A DNA stretch of 64,000 nt. Origin: Treponema_C sp050937815. Its GTDB lineage: Bacteria; Spirochaetota; Spirochaetia; Treponematales; Treponemataceae. A program made the position numbers and the translations under genes. Position 1 is the first letter of the stretch. Each line of letters begins with the position of its first letter. The notes beneath the pieces were generated by a model. The model had not been told where the DNA came from. It saw only the letters and a list, made by a program, of their open reading frames with translations, and searched no databases. The stretch is from assembly GCF_050937815.1 (NCBI RefSeq), contig NZ_JACDIJ010000007.1, positions 52,268 through 116,267 on the forward strand. Reading direction: 5' to 3'. Below, in pieces: positions 43,737-52,845 of the stretch.

Positions 43737-44350
43737 AACTGTGCGATAAATGCCGATACAATCGGTATAATTAAATTGTCAAAATCTTTAAGCGGAATCA
43801 ATTCTATGGCCATACCGCACACGGCAATAATAAGGGCTGCAAAAGTACTTCCGCTTACCGCCCACGACGATAAAAAAATTGCGGTAAAACACGTAAGACT
43901 TCCTATAACGGTTTTTCCCGCCGTATGCGGAATAACCGTTATGCCGAACATCTTTCCGGCAAGACTTGCCAATCCGTCGCCGAAGGCAAGCGCATAAATA
44001 CCGACAGCGGCGGCTTTCGCATCAAAAAGAATTTCGGTTATCAATATGCCGAGTGCCAAACAAACGGGACCTAAAACGAATCGATTTTCATCGCGTTTAC
44101 GCGCGGCCGCTTCGGTTATTTTTGATACGAGAAAAACGGAAAATCCCCGCATCCGTAAAAACTCGGCAACGCAATAAAAAAACAAAACCGCACACAAAGC
44201 GCATAAAACGGGAATACGCGCGCGGGCCAACAGCGGCGGAACAAGGGCGGAACAAAGATGGATAGATTTTCTGAATAGTTCCTTTATTTTATCGTTCGTG
44301 TATCTTCGCACAAGCACACCGGATTCCCGGCCATCGTGAAATTTGGACAT
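43721..44350 (-). CDS. Phytol/dolichol kinase-like membrane enzyme (SEC59/DGK1 type)
   Basis: 209-aa integral membrane protein with about six spans. The CTP-transferase-like block is ALAFGDGLASLAGKMFG...TAGKTVIGSLTCF (about 120-155), the motif shared by polyprenol kinases and phosphatidate cytidylyltransferase relatives. It starts 8 bases after the stop of the upstream TPR gene and is likely co-transcribed. Lipid substrate (phytol, dolichol-like polyprenol or diacylglycerol) is not known; a role in envelope lipid recycling is plausible. Confidence 0.8.
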   Translation of the reverse strand: MSKFHDGRESGVLVRRYTNDKIKELFRKSIHLCSALVPPLLARARIPVLCALCAVLFFYCVAEFLRMRGFSVFLVSKITEAAARKRDENRFVLGPVCLALGILITEILFDAKAAAVGIYALAFGDGLASLAGKMFGITVIPHTAGKTVIGSLTCFTAIFLSSWAVSGSTFAALIIAVCGMAIELIPLKDFDNLIIPIVSAFIAQFYFHI

Positions 44351-44357
44351 ACTTTTA

Positions 44358-47300
44358 TTACTCCAAAGAATACTGCTTTAGACCGACCTCGCCGTATAAA
44401 ACCGAAGGAATGGAAGCATAAATTGAAGGTTCAAAGATGCGCTGCGGATATGTTAAATATTTTATATTTTGCGCGGCTAAATTGCTGCCTTCCAGTCTAA
44501 CCATGGTTTTTTGATTTCTCGTTAAAGCATCCCAAGCACGCACGGATTCCGAAAACTGCACAATCGCTTGAGCTTGTAAAGCACTGTTGCCCGTTTGTTC
44601 GGCAAGGCGCGCGAGGGTTACTCCTAAATTATTTGAAGCTTTTAAATATAAATCGACAAGCGCATACTGGTCTTCACGTACTTGCGGAAAAACGACTCCG
44701 AAACGCCGGCGGTCGGCATCCAAAATATGTATAAGCCGTTCATAATACCCTCGTGCCGCCGATTCATCCCTGCGTATGGAAAGCACATTGCCCAAAGCTA
44801 AAAGTAAATTACGGTTTGAAGCTTCTTCGGAGGCTGTTTTTATAAACGACCCCAAAGCTTCGGAATAATTACCGTCGGTATATTGGACAAAACCGATACG
44901 GTATCGTATAGACGGCGTATCGTAATTGTTTTCTATAGCCAATTTATAATTGCGGAACGCATTTTGAATATCACCGGAAATAAAGTAATCGATGTCGCCC
45001 ATATCGCTGTAGAGTTTTCCGACGTCTTTGTTGCTCGTTAATCCCGTATATTCTCTTTTTTGCTCAAAAAGTCTTATACCTTCGGCATATTGTTTTTCCG
45101 CAAGCAAATACTCTTGCGATGCAACATATTGTTCGCCTAAAAGCCGGAAGGTATCGATGTGTTTTAAAGTCCGTGCATGACTTTGTTTCGGCGCTGCATC
45201 GAACATAGACAAAGCATTGGATAAAGCAAGCTTTGCCTGCTCCGAATTCCCGGTGCGGACAAAATATCTGCTTAAATTATAATGGCCTTCGGGAATCGAC
45301 GGGTCGGCTTTTATTCCCTGTTCAAGTATTTTTTTTACATTATCTATATAGCCGCGCAAATATTCGTCGGACGGAGGCAAATAACCGTATTGTTTTTCCA
45401 AAAGATATCCGCCCAATTCTATCAAATCTTCGCTTTGCAGTAAAATCTTTTTTGTTGACGTAAAATATCCTTTAAGCGGCAAAACTTGACGCAAATTATC
45501 CGTGCGGATAAAATAACGGAGCATACGGGATAAATAGAGGTCGTCGCTGCCGTAAAGACTCATCAAAGTTGAATATTGAAGGCGGGCTTGTTCGAATTTA
45601 TCCGCTTTTTCAGCTTCGGATGTAAGGGACCCCGCCCATTCAAGATAAATATCGCCTAAAAGAATCATCGCGTCTTTATCGTTTATATGGTAATCCAATA
45701 TAAAGCGGCGGACTATCTGTGCAGCGCGTTCGTAATTCGCCAAATCTTCAAATTCCATATGAGCGTACTCAAGCCCGCCCTGTTTGTCGAATTTAAAACG
45801 TTTAATAAGCTGTTCGTACATAACCGCGGCACGCTGATATTGACGCTTTTCCCGATAAGCGCGCGCATATTTAAAAAACCATTTCTTTTTGACCTTATAA
45901 GTCAAAGCTTCGTTAAAATTGGACTCCGACTGAGAATACAAGCCCTGCTCAATGAGATTGTAACCGCTTTTATATAAAGATTCCGCCTTTAACGGCCGGT
46001 AAACAAACGTATAACCGAAATAAGAGAATATATAGAAGATTCCGCCTAAAATAAGCGCAATTATGGCACCGGGAATAATACGGTTTTTTAATTGGTATTC
46101 CAAAGACGTTTTATACAGTTCATATTGTTCCGCCGTCCGTCTTTCGTAATTTAAAGGTACGCTGATGGAAACATCAAGCATTTTTCCCAAATGAGAAGCC
46201 AAATGGCGTGCAGATACTTTTTTTATAACTTTAAATAAAACTTCCATGACAGCCGCATCTGTAAATTCGTTTTTTACAACCAGCTGCTCAACGGCAATAC
46301 GCACATTTAAAGGATATGAATATAAATTTTTTCGAAACGTTTTATATTCGGTATCACTCAAATACGTTCTGTCAAAATCTTCTTCACCTTCACCGCTTTT
46401 CTTTTTTACTATGGTATAGATTTTTCCTGCGGACGGAGCCGTTACCGTATCGGAAAAACCGGGTATTTCAAAATTATCAAAATTCGTATCGTCGGCACTA
46501 AAAGACAATCCTTCATCTTCGGGAACGGGTTCCGGAAGATCGGTTTCCTCGGCAGGAATACTGTCGTCCGATTCTTCCGTTTCCTCCGTTTCTTCAGAAA
46601 AATCAAAATCCGCACCCAAATCAAAATCTTTTACGGCTTCGGAAAGATCAATATCGGGCATATCGGGATCATGAGAAAACCCTTCGTTTAATTCGTCGGA
46701 TAAGTCGGCATTTAGATTAAACTCTTCTTCCGAATGTGAAAAATCATCATGACTGTCCGAAAAACCGGATGAAAAATCCGAATCGGTTTCGTTACTTTCC
46801 GGCGATACATCCGGTTTTTTATCAAAATCATCAAGCGCATCCAAATCAAAGTCTTGCGTCAAAGCGGCAAAACTGTCGGCCGGATGCTCGGCATCTTCTT
46901 TTTCGGCATCGGTTTTTTGCATCGTTTCCCGAACGACGGTATCTTTTTGCTGCATTGCTTCCAAAAGGCCGTCTAAAGAACCGTCCGTTTGCGGGGCTTC
47001 GGTTTCCGTTTCAAAGCCGCCGGTTTCAAAACCGTTAAAAGGAGAATCCGAAAAATCGGAGGATACGTCCTCCCGTTTTTCCGTAAGGGGTTCGCTTTCG
47101 TCAAAAGAGGCCGGCGAACCGTCGGAAGGAAAAAGAGGTTCGTCCGGTTTTTGTTCGCCGATATCGTCGATATCGGCGATATCGGCGATATCGGCGATAT
47201 CGCTTGTTTTTCCCAAAGGAGCAGGACTCGAAGCCGTACCGGCTAAAAACGCGGCAATATCGGGATCGAGGTCTTCCATAGAAGGAATAAGCGGTTCATC

Positions 47301-47558
47301 GGGCAGTGTTTTGCTTTCGGCGGAGTCTTCAAAAGATTCTTCCGTTTGGCCGTCAACTTCGGGAGCCGTCGCATTTACAGACGGTTCATCCTGCCCGGGC
47401 AAACCGAATTCAAAATCATAAGAATCGTCGGCGGCCGAAATATTACCGGGTATGGCCACTTCGGGCATAGTACTGCCGTTTTTTCTTCGTATATCAGGCT
47501 CGTTTCCTATAGGGGTTATATCACTGTCAAATTGCTTCAGTTGATCTATTCCGGGCAT
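44358..47558 (-). CDS. Large TPR protein with acidic N-terminus and one membrane span
   Basis: 1066-aa protein. Residues 1 to about 370 are acidic, serine/aspartate-rich and probably disordered, including a DIADIADIAD stretch from a 9-bp DNA repeat. A small domain (about 370-490) precedes one membrane helix (about 495-517). The C-terminal half holds many TPR-like units (SGYNLIEQGLYSQSESNFNEAL, YARAYREKRQYQRAAVMYEQL, and later ones). The topology puts the N-terminus in the cytoplasm and the TPRs in the periplasm. Borrelia flagellar collar TPR proteins (FlcA-like) have this layout, but homology was not tested. It overlaps nothing and leads into the kinase-like gene. Confidence 0.8.
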   Translation of the reverse strand: MPGIDQLKQFDSDITPIGNEPDIRRKNGSTMPEVAIPGNISAADDSYDFEFGLPGQDEPSVNATAPEVDGQTEESFEDSAESKTLPDEPLIPSMEDLDPDIAAFLAGTASSPAPLGKTSDIADIADIADIDDIGEQKPDEPLFPSDGSPASFDESEPLTEKREDVSSDFSDSPFNGFETGGFETETEAPQTDGSLDGLLEAMQQKDTVVRETMQKTDAEKEDAEHPADSFAALTQDFDLDALDDFDKKPDVSPESNETDSDFSSGFSDSHDDFSHSEEEFNLNADLSDELNEGFSHDPDMPDIDLSEAVKDFDLGADFDFSEETEETEESDDSIPAEETDLPEPVPEDEGLSFSADDTNFDNFEIPGFSDTVTAPSAGKIYTIVKKKSGEGEEDFDRTYLSDTEYKTFRKNLYSYPLNVRIAVEQLVVKNEFTDAAVMEVLFKVIKKVSARHLASHLGKMLDVSISVPLNYERRTAEQYELYKTSLEYQLKNRIIPGAIIALILGGIFYIFSYFGYTFVYRPLKAESLYKSGYNLIEQGLYSQSESNFNEALTYKVKKKWFFKYARAYREKRQYQRAAVMYEQLIKRFKFDKQGGLEYAHMEFEDLANYERAAQIVRRFILDYHINDKDAMILLGDIYLEWAGSLTSEAEKADKFEQARLQYSTLMSLYGSDDLYLSRMLRYFIRTDNLRQVLPLKGYFTSTKKILLQSEDLIELGGYLLEKQYGYLPPSDEYLRGYIDNVKKILEQGIKADPSIPEGHYNLSRYFVRTGNSEQAKLALSNALSMFDAAPKQSHARTLKHIDTFRLLGEQYVASQEYLLAEKQYAEGIRLFEQKREYTGLTSNKDVGKLYSDMGDIDYFISGDIQNAFRNYKLAIENNYDTPSIRYRIGFVQYTDGNYSEALGSFIKTASEEASNRNLLLALGNVLSIRRDESAARGYYERLIHILDADRRRFGVVFPQVREDQYALVDLYLKASNNLGVTLARLAEQTGNSALQAQAIVQFSESVRAWDALTRNQKTMVRLEGSNLAAQNIKYLTYPQRIFEPSIYASIPSVLYGEVGLKQYSLE
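47160..47202. repeat. 9-bp tandem repeat inside the TPR gene
   Basis: GATATCGGC is repeated about four times with one variant unit, encoding Asp-Ile-Ala on the minus strand. Because the unit is a multiple of three, slippage would change length without a frameshift. Confidence 0.8.
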
Positions 47559-47710
47559 AGCTCTTTAATTTTACCCCACAACACTTAATAATAACAAGTA
47601 GTCGGACGGATACATCAACGATTTTCCCACCCGTATCTTACTTTTATAATCATCGGCTTTTTCTTTTACGGGCTTTATTTTTACTTTATTTAATCGTAAA
47701 ATAATAAACC

Positions 47711-47739
47711 TTTATGAATCAACTGCCGATATTCATAAA
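47711..47739 (+). promoter_or_regulatory. Weak promoter, possibly leaderless
   Basis: TTTATG (47711-47716) and CATAAA (47734-47739) are 17 bp apart; the predicted start falls on the ATG at 47746. The -10 is poor, so this is tentative. Confidence 0.35.
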
Positions 47740-47745
47740 AGTTAC

Positions 47746-48471
47746 ATGAAACGCATTTATATATTTATCTTGTATCTTTGTTTTGTTTTTTTATCCTCTG
47801 CATATGCCGTTGAAAACGATATATTCGGCGGAAATCAATCCGTACAAGATACTATTATAGCCCATATAAAAATGCCGCAAGCTCCCCTTGTTATAGACGA
47901 TTATATTTTATTTACTGCCGAAGGTTCCGCCCGTCACACGGGGATCGCCTTCGATTTTGAAAATTACCGCTATATCCATTCGTTTAAACGTTTGGTAAAA
48001 CCAAACTCGCAAACCGAACATAAGGGAAATATTCTTTTTTACGTATTAAAAATTCCGCATGATATACGTATTATAAAATACCGTTTGGTTATAGACGGAT
48101 TATGGACAACCGATCCTTTAAACCCGAACGGTGAATTCGCCGAAACCGTCAATGTAAACGTATCGAAAGTTGTAATAGATAAACCGATACAAAAGCGCAG
48201 TGCAGCATTTTCGCCGACAAAGGTGCGTTTTGTTTACGAAGGTGAAAGCGGACAAAAAATCCGCGTGGGCGGCACCTTTACAAACTGGGATTCTTTTATT
48301 TATGAATTACAGGAAATAAGTCCGGGTTTTTACCAGCTTGAACTTCCTTTACCGAAGGGCGAGTACTATTACGCTTTTTATAAGGGTATGAGCGCCTTCC
48401 CCGATGAAACCAATCCCCGCAAAGTATATACCGCCGACGGCCGCATCGCTTCGGTTCTCCGCGTACAGTAA
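47746..48471 (+). CDS. Exported protein with isoamylase-N/CBM48-like E-set domain
   Basis: 241-aa protein with a signal peptide (cleavage about residue 22, AYA). The N-terminal half contains KYRLVIDGLWTTDPLNP, and the C-terminal half KVRFVYEGESGQKIRVGGTFTNWDSFIYELQEISPGFYQLELPLPKGEYYYAFYKG in shorter blocks, both typical of E-set domains of isoamylase type (AMPK-beta-like), here probably in two copies. No catalytic domain follows. It is divergent from the TPR gene. A glycan- or protein-binding periplasmic role is inference. Confidence 0.8.
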   Translation: MKRIYIFILYLCFVFLSSAYAVENDIFGGNQSVQDTIIAHIKMPQAPLVIDDYILFTAEGSARHTGIAFDFENYRYIHSFKRLVKPNSQTEHKGNILFYVLKIPHDIRIIKYRLVIDGLWTTDPLNPNGEFAETVNVNVSKVVIDKPIQKRSAAFSPTKVRFVYEGESGQKIRVGGTFTNWDSFIYELQEISPGFYQLELPLPKGEYYYAFYKGMSAFPDETNPRKVYTADGRIASVLRVQ

Positions 48472-48497
48472 AAGTTTCCGCCTGCGATAAAAACGCA

Positions 48498-48539
48498 AAA
48501 AAAGAGCGTCCAAAACCGAAGTTTTTAGACGCCCTTTTA
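48498..48539. terminator. Bidirectional intrinsic terminator
   Basis: GCGTC-AAAAC/GTTTT-GACGC stem with a CGAA loop, bounded by A and T runs, between the convergent E-set and OmpA-type genes. Confidence 0.75.
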
Positions 48540-48553
48540 ATTCGGCTTTTAAC

Positions 48554-51500
48554 TCACTTATTCAAAATAAACTCAACCCGGCGGTTTTTCCACCAGTTGT
48601 CTTTATCCGAATGTGCGGCAACAGGCATACGGCCGCCGCGTCCTACTGTCGTTAAGCGCGAAGAAGCTATTCCGTACGAAACAAGGATTTCTTTAACGGT
48701 TTGTGCCCGCGCTTCCGAAAGCGGCACAAGCGGAATGTTTCCGTTTTCGGTTGAAGTTTCTTCTTTTTCGGTACCGCTGATATTATTCGCATGACCTTCA
48801 ATCGTTACATTGTAATCGCGGAATTTGTCGAGGATTTGGGCAATACGCTTTAATACGCGGTAATTGTTATCTATAATTTTTTGATCGAGCCCGCGCTTGG
48901 GATCCTTATCTTTGCCCGCAAAATCGGCATTGTCGCTGCGGAAGATGATTGAAGGAACCTGCATTTTTAACACATCGCCGATACGTATTACAAGAACGTC
49001 TACCGAGATAATGCCCTCCGCAGTAGAACTCATGCCCAAGCTGTCGGTTACCGTAAAGGTATACGGATAATCCACCGCCGATTGCACCAATTCGCCGCCG
49101 TTGCTTCGTCCGTCCCAAATAATGCGTTCGGTTATCGACGATTTTCCCGACGTCCTCCAAAAGGTTTTTCCGTTGTTCGGATCTTTAATTTCAAAACTCC
49201 AACCGGTAAAGGGTACAATGCTTGTTCCTTTTAAAGCGATAAACAAATCGTCGTCGGTACCGTCGTTGTCGGGGCTGAAATATTCGGGTGCGGTGCGTAC
49301 GCTTAACTGCGGCGGCGTTACCGAACATAAAAAGGGTGCGGTTGTAACGCTGACGGTATCGCCCTTTACATACCGTACCGAAAGGGTACCTGTCATATTT
49401 CCTTCGGCTATGCGGCCGTTTACGGTTTTACCGTCCCATTTTATAAGCGAAGGCAAATTCTGCTGATCTTTTTCGTCCCAGCGGTACAATTCTTCACCGG
49501 AAGCCGCGTTGTTAATCGCAAAAGCCCATGATTCAATTCCTTCGGCAAGGGTTGTACGAATACTGAATTGTTGCATATCGGCAAAACCGTCACCGTTCGG
49601 ACTAAAGCCGTCGCGCTCGGCAGTTACAAATAATTTAACCGCGCGGTTATCCACTTGTATATCTTGTACGGAAGCGCTTCCCTTATTGCCGGCTTTATCC
49701 GTACTTGAAAGCGTTAAAGTATACATACCGTCCGCAACCGTATTGCCGCCTTCGTCTTTTCCGTCCCAGCTGAACGGAAGCGCATTGCCTTCCCAGCTGA
49801 AAGAGCGGACGGCCGCCTTATTTTTATCGGTTATAAGGGCTGTCCATAATTTTTCGCTGCTCGTAATTACCGTAAAGTCGAGCGTATCTTTTCGGCCGTC
49901 GCCGTTCGGACTGAAGCGGGTATACGGGGCGCTCAGCTGTACTTCAGGATAAACCGTATCCAATGCAAAGGCTTGGGTGGTAAACACGGCTTCGCTTCCG
50001 TTTTTGGACAGCGTCCGAAGCGAAGCGGTATACATGCCGTCGGCACAGGCTTTTCCGTCGTCGGCAAGGCCGTTCCAGCTTATGGAACCGGGTAAGTTTC
50101 GTTTTTCGCTGAATGTTTTGACGGCATTTCCCGACGCATCGAGAATTTTCAATTCATACGAAGCGATTCCGGCGGCCGTTTTAATACGCGGCGTAAAGGT
50201 GAGGTTATCCTGCACCTTATCGCCGTTCGGACTGAACGCTTCGGCGCTTACGGCTAATATAACTTCGGTAGTACCCGTATTCAATTCAAAAGCGGGCGTT
50301 TTTGCGCGTCCGGTATTGCCCGCAAGGTCGGTTGCAAACAGCGTATACGTATAAAAACCGTCTTTTATGCTGCCGTCGGAAGCGGTACCGTCCCACACAA
50401 CCGAAGAAGGCGGCGTTTCGCCGAAGGTCCAGGTTTTTACGGTTTTACCGGCTTCATCCGCAACAACGGCTGTCCATGTTTTTTCTTTTGAACCTTCTTG
50501 CGAAAATTTTAAAGTATCGAGCCGGCCGTCGCCGTCAGGGCTGAATATAAGCCCTTCGGCGCGTACCGAAGCGGCAGGCGGCGTATTGTCCACGGTTATA
50601 TTGCGGCCGATGTGCGTTTCCTGTCCGTTATTAAAAAGCGCGGAAAACAAAAGTTGGTAATCTCCGTCGAGTAAAATGTCGCCGCCGCTGCTTTTGCCGT
50701 CAAATTCAATTGAAGCGGGCGGAACGGTTTTCCCCGAAAAAGTACGCAAAGCTGCACCGTTTTTATTAAACACTTGCACCGACCAATTTACTAAGCCCGA
50801 CGAATTGGGCATTGAAAGAGAAAGCATAACGCTGTCTTTTACCCCGTCGCCGTTCGGAGAAAAAGGACTTCCGGCAACAGTCATATTTACGGAACGAGGT
50901 ACGGCATCGTAGATAATGTTCGTTACCTGTGCCGGATCCGAAACGTTTCCGGCGCGGTCGGTTGAAAAAATCCGATACGTATAGACACCCTCGCCCACAG
51001 CGACACCCTCGTTGTTTTTACCGTCCCATATGCAGGTTTCGGGAGCCGAATTTTTCCACAAAAAAGTACGCACAAGCTTTCCCGTATTGTCGATAATTTC
51101 GGCTTGCCATAGATCTTCGGCGGAACCGCTTTGTTTTATCGCAATTTCGGGCTTATTACCCGCTCCGAAAGTTTTCATCGCTTCGGAAGGCTGCGTCAAT
51201 TCGATTTGAGGTTCGGTATTATCGACTATAACGGTATACAAAGAGGTTTTGCTTATATTTCCGTTATCGTCCGACGCGGTTACGTAATAAAAATAAGTAC
51301 CGTCCGCAGCGGTTTCTCCGGAATCCAAAATACCGTTCCAAATAAGAGAATCGGGAATAAGCACGCCCTGTTTGGGTTTAAACAATTGAGTAAAAAAGGT
51401 TTTAAACGTAAGTTTTTCCGGACGCGGTTCTTTGTTTCCGATTTTTCTAACGACGGCACCGTTTTCGTCGGTTATAATAAAATTCCATTCGCTTACATAC

Positions 51501-51679
51501 CGTTTTTCGTTTATCGTAAGCGGTATAATCAATTCGTCCTGTATGCCGTCGTTATTCGGAGAAATATATACCGTACCCTTTTCCGAAGCGGAAGTTTGTG
51601 CGGCAAAGACAGCATTGAACGTACAAAAAGCACCTATAAGAACGCCGATAAAACGGGCGGCTTTATTGATTTTATTCAT
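48554..51679 (-). CDS. Large exported protein with FlgD-Ig-like repeats and OmpA C-terminus
   Basis: 1041-aa secreted protein. A signal peptide (cleavage about residue 26) is followed by tandem Ig-like modules. Seven calcium-binding-like loops of the SPNGDGxxD type are visible (ISPNNDGIQD, FSPNGDGVKD, FSPDGDGRLD, FSPNGDKVQD, FSPNGDGRKD, FSPNGDGFAD and FSPDNDGTDD), each with an IxWDGK(D/S) block after it. The last about 110 residues are an OmpA-like peptidoglycan-binding domain (VTIEGHANNI, LSEARAQTVKEIL, GRGGRMPV, NRRVEFILN). It spans from wall to surface in principle. It overlaps the upstream barrel gene by 8 bases. Confidence 0.9.
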   Translation of the reverse strand: MNKINKAARFIGVLIGAFCTFNAVFAAQTSASEKGTVYISPNNDGIQDELIIPLTINEKRYVSEWNFIITDENGAVVRKIGNKEPRPEKLTFKTFFTQLFKPKQGVLIPDSLIWNGILDSGETAADGTYFYYVTASDDNGNISKTSLYTVIVDNTEPQIELTQPSEAMKTFGAGNKPEIAIKQSGSAEDLWQAEIIDNTGKLVRTFLWKNSAPETCIWDGKNNEGVAVGEGVYTYRIFSTDRAGNVSDPAQVTNIIYDAVPRSVNMTVAGSPFSPNGDGVKDSVMLSLSMPNSSGLVNWSVQVFNKNGAALRTFSGKTVPPASIEFDGKSSGGDILLDGDYQLLFSALFNNGQETHIGRNITVDNTPPAASVRAEGLIFSPDGDGRLDTLKFSQEGSKEKTWTAVVADEAGKTVKTWTFGETPPSSVVWDGTASDGSIKDGFYTYTLFATDLAGNTGRAKTPAFELNTGTTEVILAVSAEAFSPNGDKVQDNLTFTPRIKTAAGIASYELKILDASGNAVKTFSEKRNLPGSISWNGLADDGKACADGMYTASLRTLSKNGSEAVFTTQAFALDTVYPEVQLSAPYTRFSPNGDGRKDTLDFTVITSSEKLWTALITDKNKAAVRSFSWEGNALPFSWDGKDEGGNTVADGMYTLTLSSTDKAGNKGSASVQDIQVDNRAVKLFVTAERDGFSPNGDGFADMQQFSIRTTLAEGIESWAFAINNAASGEELYRWDEKDQQNLPSLIKWDGKTVNGRIAEGNMTGTLSVRYVKGDTVSVTTAPFLCSVTPPQLSVRTAPEYFSPDNDGTDDDLFIALKGTSIVPFTGWSFEIKDPNNGKTFWRTSGKSSITERIIWDGRSNGGELVQSAVDYPYTFTVTDSLGMSSTAEGIISVDVLVIRIGDVLKMQVPSIIFRSDNADFAGKDKDPKRGLDQKIIDNNYRVLKRIAQILDKFRDYNVTIEGHANNISGTEKEETSTENGNIPLVPLSEARAQTVKEILVSYGIASSRLTTVGRGGRMPVAAHSDKDNWWKNRRVEFILNK

Positions 51680-52736
51680 TGTTCCCCCATAAAATAATTT
51701 CAGGCGCGGCGGTATCTTTTAATCCCAAGTACAGGGCCGCACCGCCGGAAACTGCATGGATATTTTTTTTCATCGGACGGTATGCGCCCGAAACAATCAT
51801 TTCGCTTTGCTGCCAGCCTTTTTTACCTAAAAGAGAAGCTTCTTTTGCACTAAAGCCGAATTTTACGCTGAGCGAAACGGAAGGATACCACGAAGCCGTT
51901 TTGGCTATCGTTTCACGCAAATTGAACTGCCAACCGGTAGAAAGCCGTACCGTTTCGGCAAACAAAAACTGAAGTCCCGTATCAAAAACAAAGTTTTGGA
52001 AAGCGGGCAAGGATACATCCATCGAAAAACCGCCTGAGAAATTCTTTATTTCAAACAAATTACCTGCAAAACCGATATGAGGCGTAAAAAACGAAGGAAA
52101 GGAAGTCGTGTGTTCGGATAAACCGTTTATACCGACGGTAGCGGGTTTATAGTTTTTACCCATACCTGTAAGAGCAAAGGCAATTCGGGGTTTTCCGATA
52201 AAGGGTAAAGCTTTTATCTTTTCAGGCAAATAGAGAAATCCTATATCGGCGCCCAAAGACCAATCCGACCCGAAGCCTCCATACAATCCGGCTCCGATAT
52301 AAAGCCAATCCGCTATATCTTTGGAATAAGATGCGCGCAGGGTAAAAGAGTTTTTTAAAAGCATATCGTTAAAGGGAACAAAAACGCCCTGAGCGACACC
52401 GGTAAAAACACCGTACCGGCTGGGAACCAAAGCACCGAGGTTAAAAGCTTGTCCGTAGTTTTTATTTCTACCGGGAGCAATAAGAGCCGTATATGCGGCG
52501 TCTACTACAACCCTCTGTTCTCCGGCAGACAAAGCCGGATTAAGGGCCGTATGTCCGGGGTGAACATGAAACAAAGGTCCGCCTGCCGTTGAAAGCTCTG
52601 CGGAAAGCATAAACGGTGAAGTAAACGAGTATAACAATTCCCCGCCCGGCGGCGGATTATACGCAAAAACGGCTGCAAACGGTAAAATCAATAACATTGC
52701 ACCGAGCGTGAACACCTTATTTTTTTTGAACATCAT
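51672..52736 (-). CDS. Treponemal outer-membrane beta-barrel, FadL/UPF0164-like
   Basis: 354-aa exported protein with a signal peptide (cleavage about residue 25, VFA-Y). The mature protein begins NPPPGGELLYSFTSPFML, then HTALNPALSAGEQRVVVDAAYTAL, a FadL-like opening, and continues with alternating strands. The last residues (APEIILWGNNE) do not look like a typical barrel terminus, since translation ends inside the next gene's start. It is translationally coupled to the OmpA-type gene, suggesting the two act together. Function as a porin is inference. Confidence 0.7.
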   Translation of the reverse strand: MMFKKNKVFTLGAMLLILPFAAVFAYNPPPGGELLYSFTSPFMLSAELSTAGGPLFHVHPGHTALNPALSAGEQRVVVDAAYTALIAPGRNKNYGQAFNLGALVPSRYGVFTGVAQGVFVPFNDMLLKNSFTLRASYSKDIADWLYIGAGLYGGFGSDWSLGADIGFLYLPEKIKALPFIGKPRIAFALTGMGKNYKPATVGINGLSEHTTSFPSFFTPHIGFAGNLFEIKNFSGGFSMDVSLPAFQNFVFDTGLQFLFAETVRLSTGWQFNLRETIAKTASWYPSVSLSVKFGFSAKEASLLGKKGWQQSEMIVSGAYRPMKKNIHAVSGGAALYLGLKDTAAPEIILWGNNE

Positions 52737-52809
52737 AGCAAACGCCTCCTGATATTAAATATAATATAGTATATATGCCTTTTTTTTCCAATCCCTGTGC
52801 CGCCGATGA

Positions 52810-52838
52810 TTGACCGAAAACTTATTAGATAATACAAT
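52810..52838 (+). promoter_or_regulatory. Promoter of the rnf operon, leaderless
   Basis: TTGACC (52810-52815) and TACAAT (52833-52838) are 17 bp apart. The predicted start is at about 52845, one base before the rnfC ATG at 52846. Confidence 0.7.
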
Positions 52839-52845
52839 AGCCTTT

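Noticed and set aside
49101..51697. Chain of plus-strand open frames opposite the OmpA-type gene
   Set aside because: They mirror the periodic SPNGDG coding sequence and show no protein features of their own.
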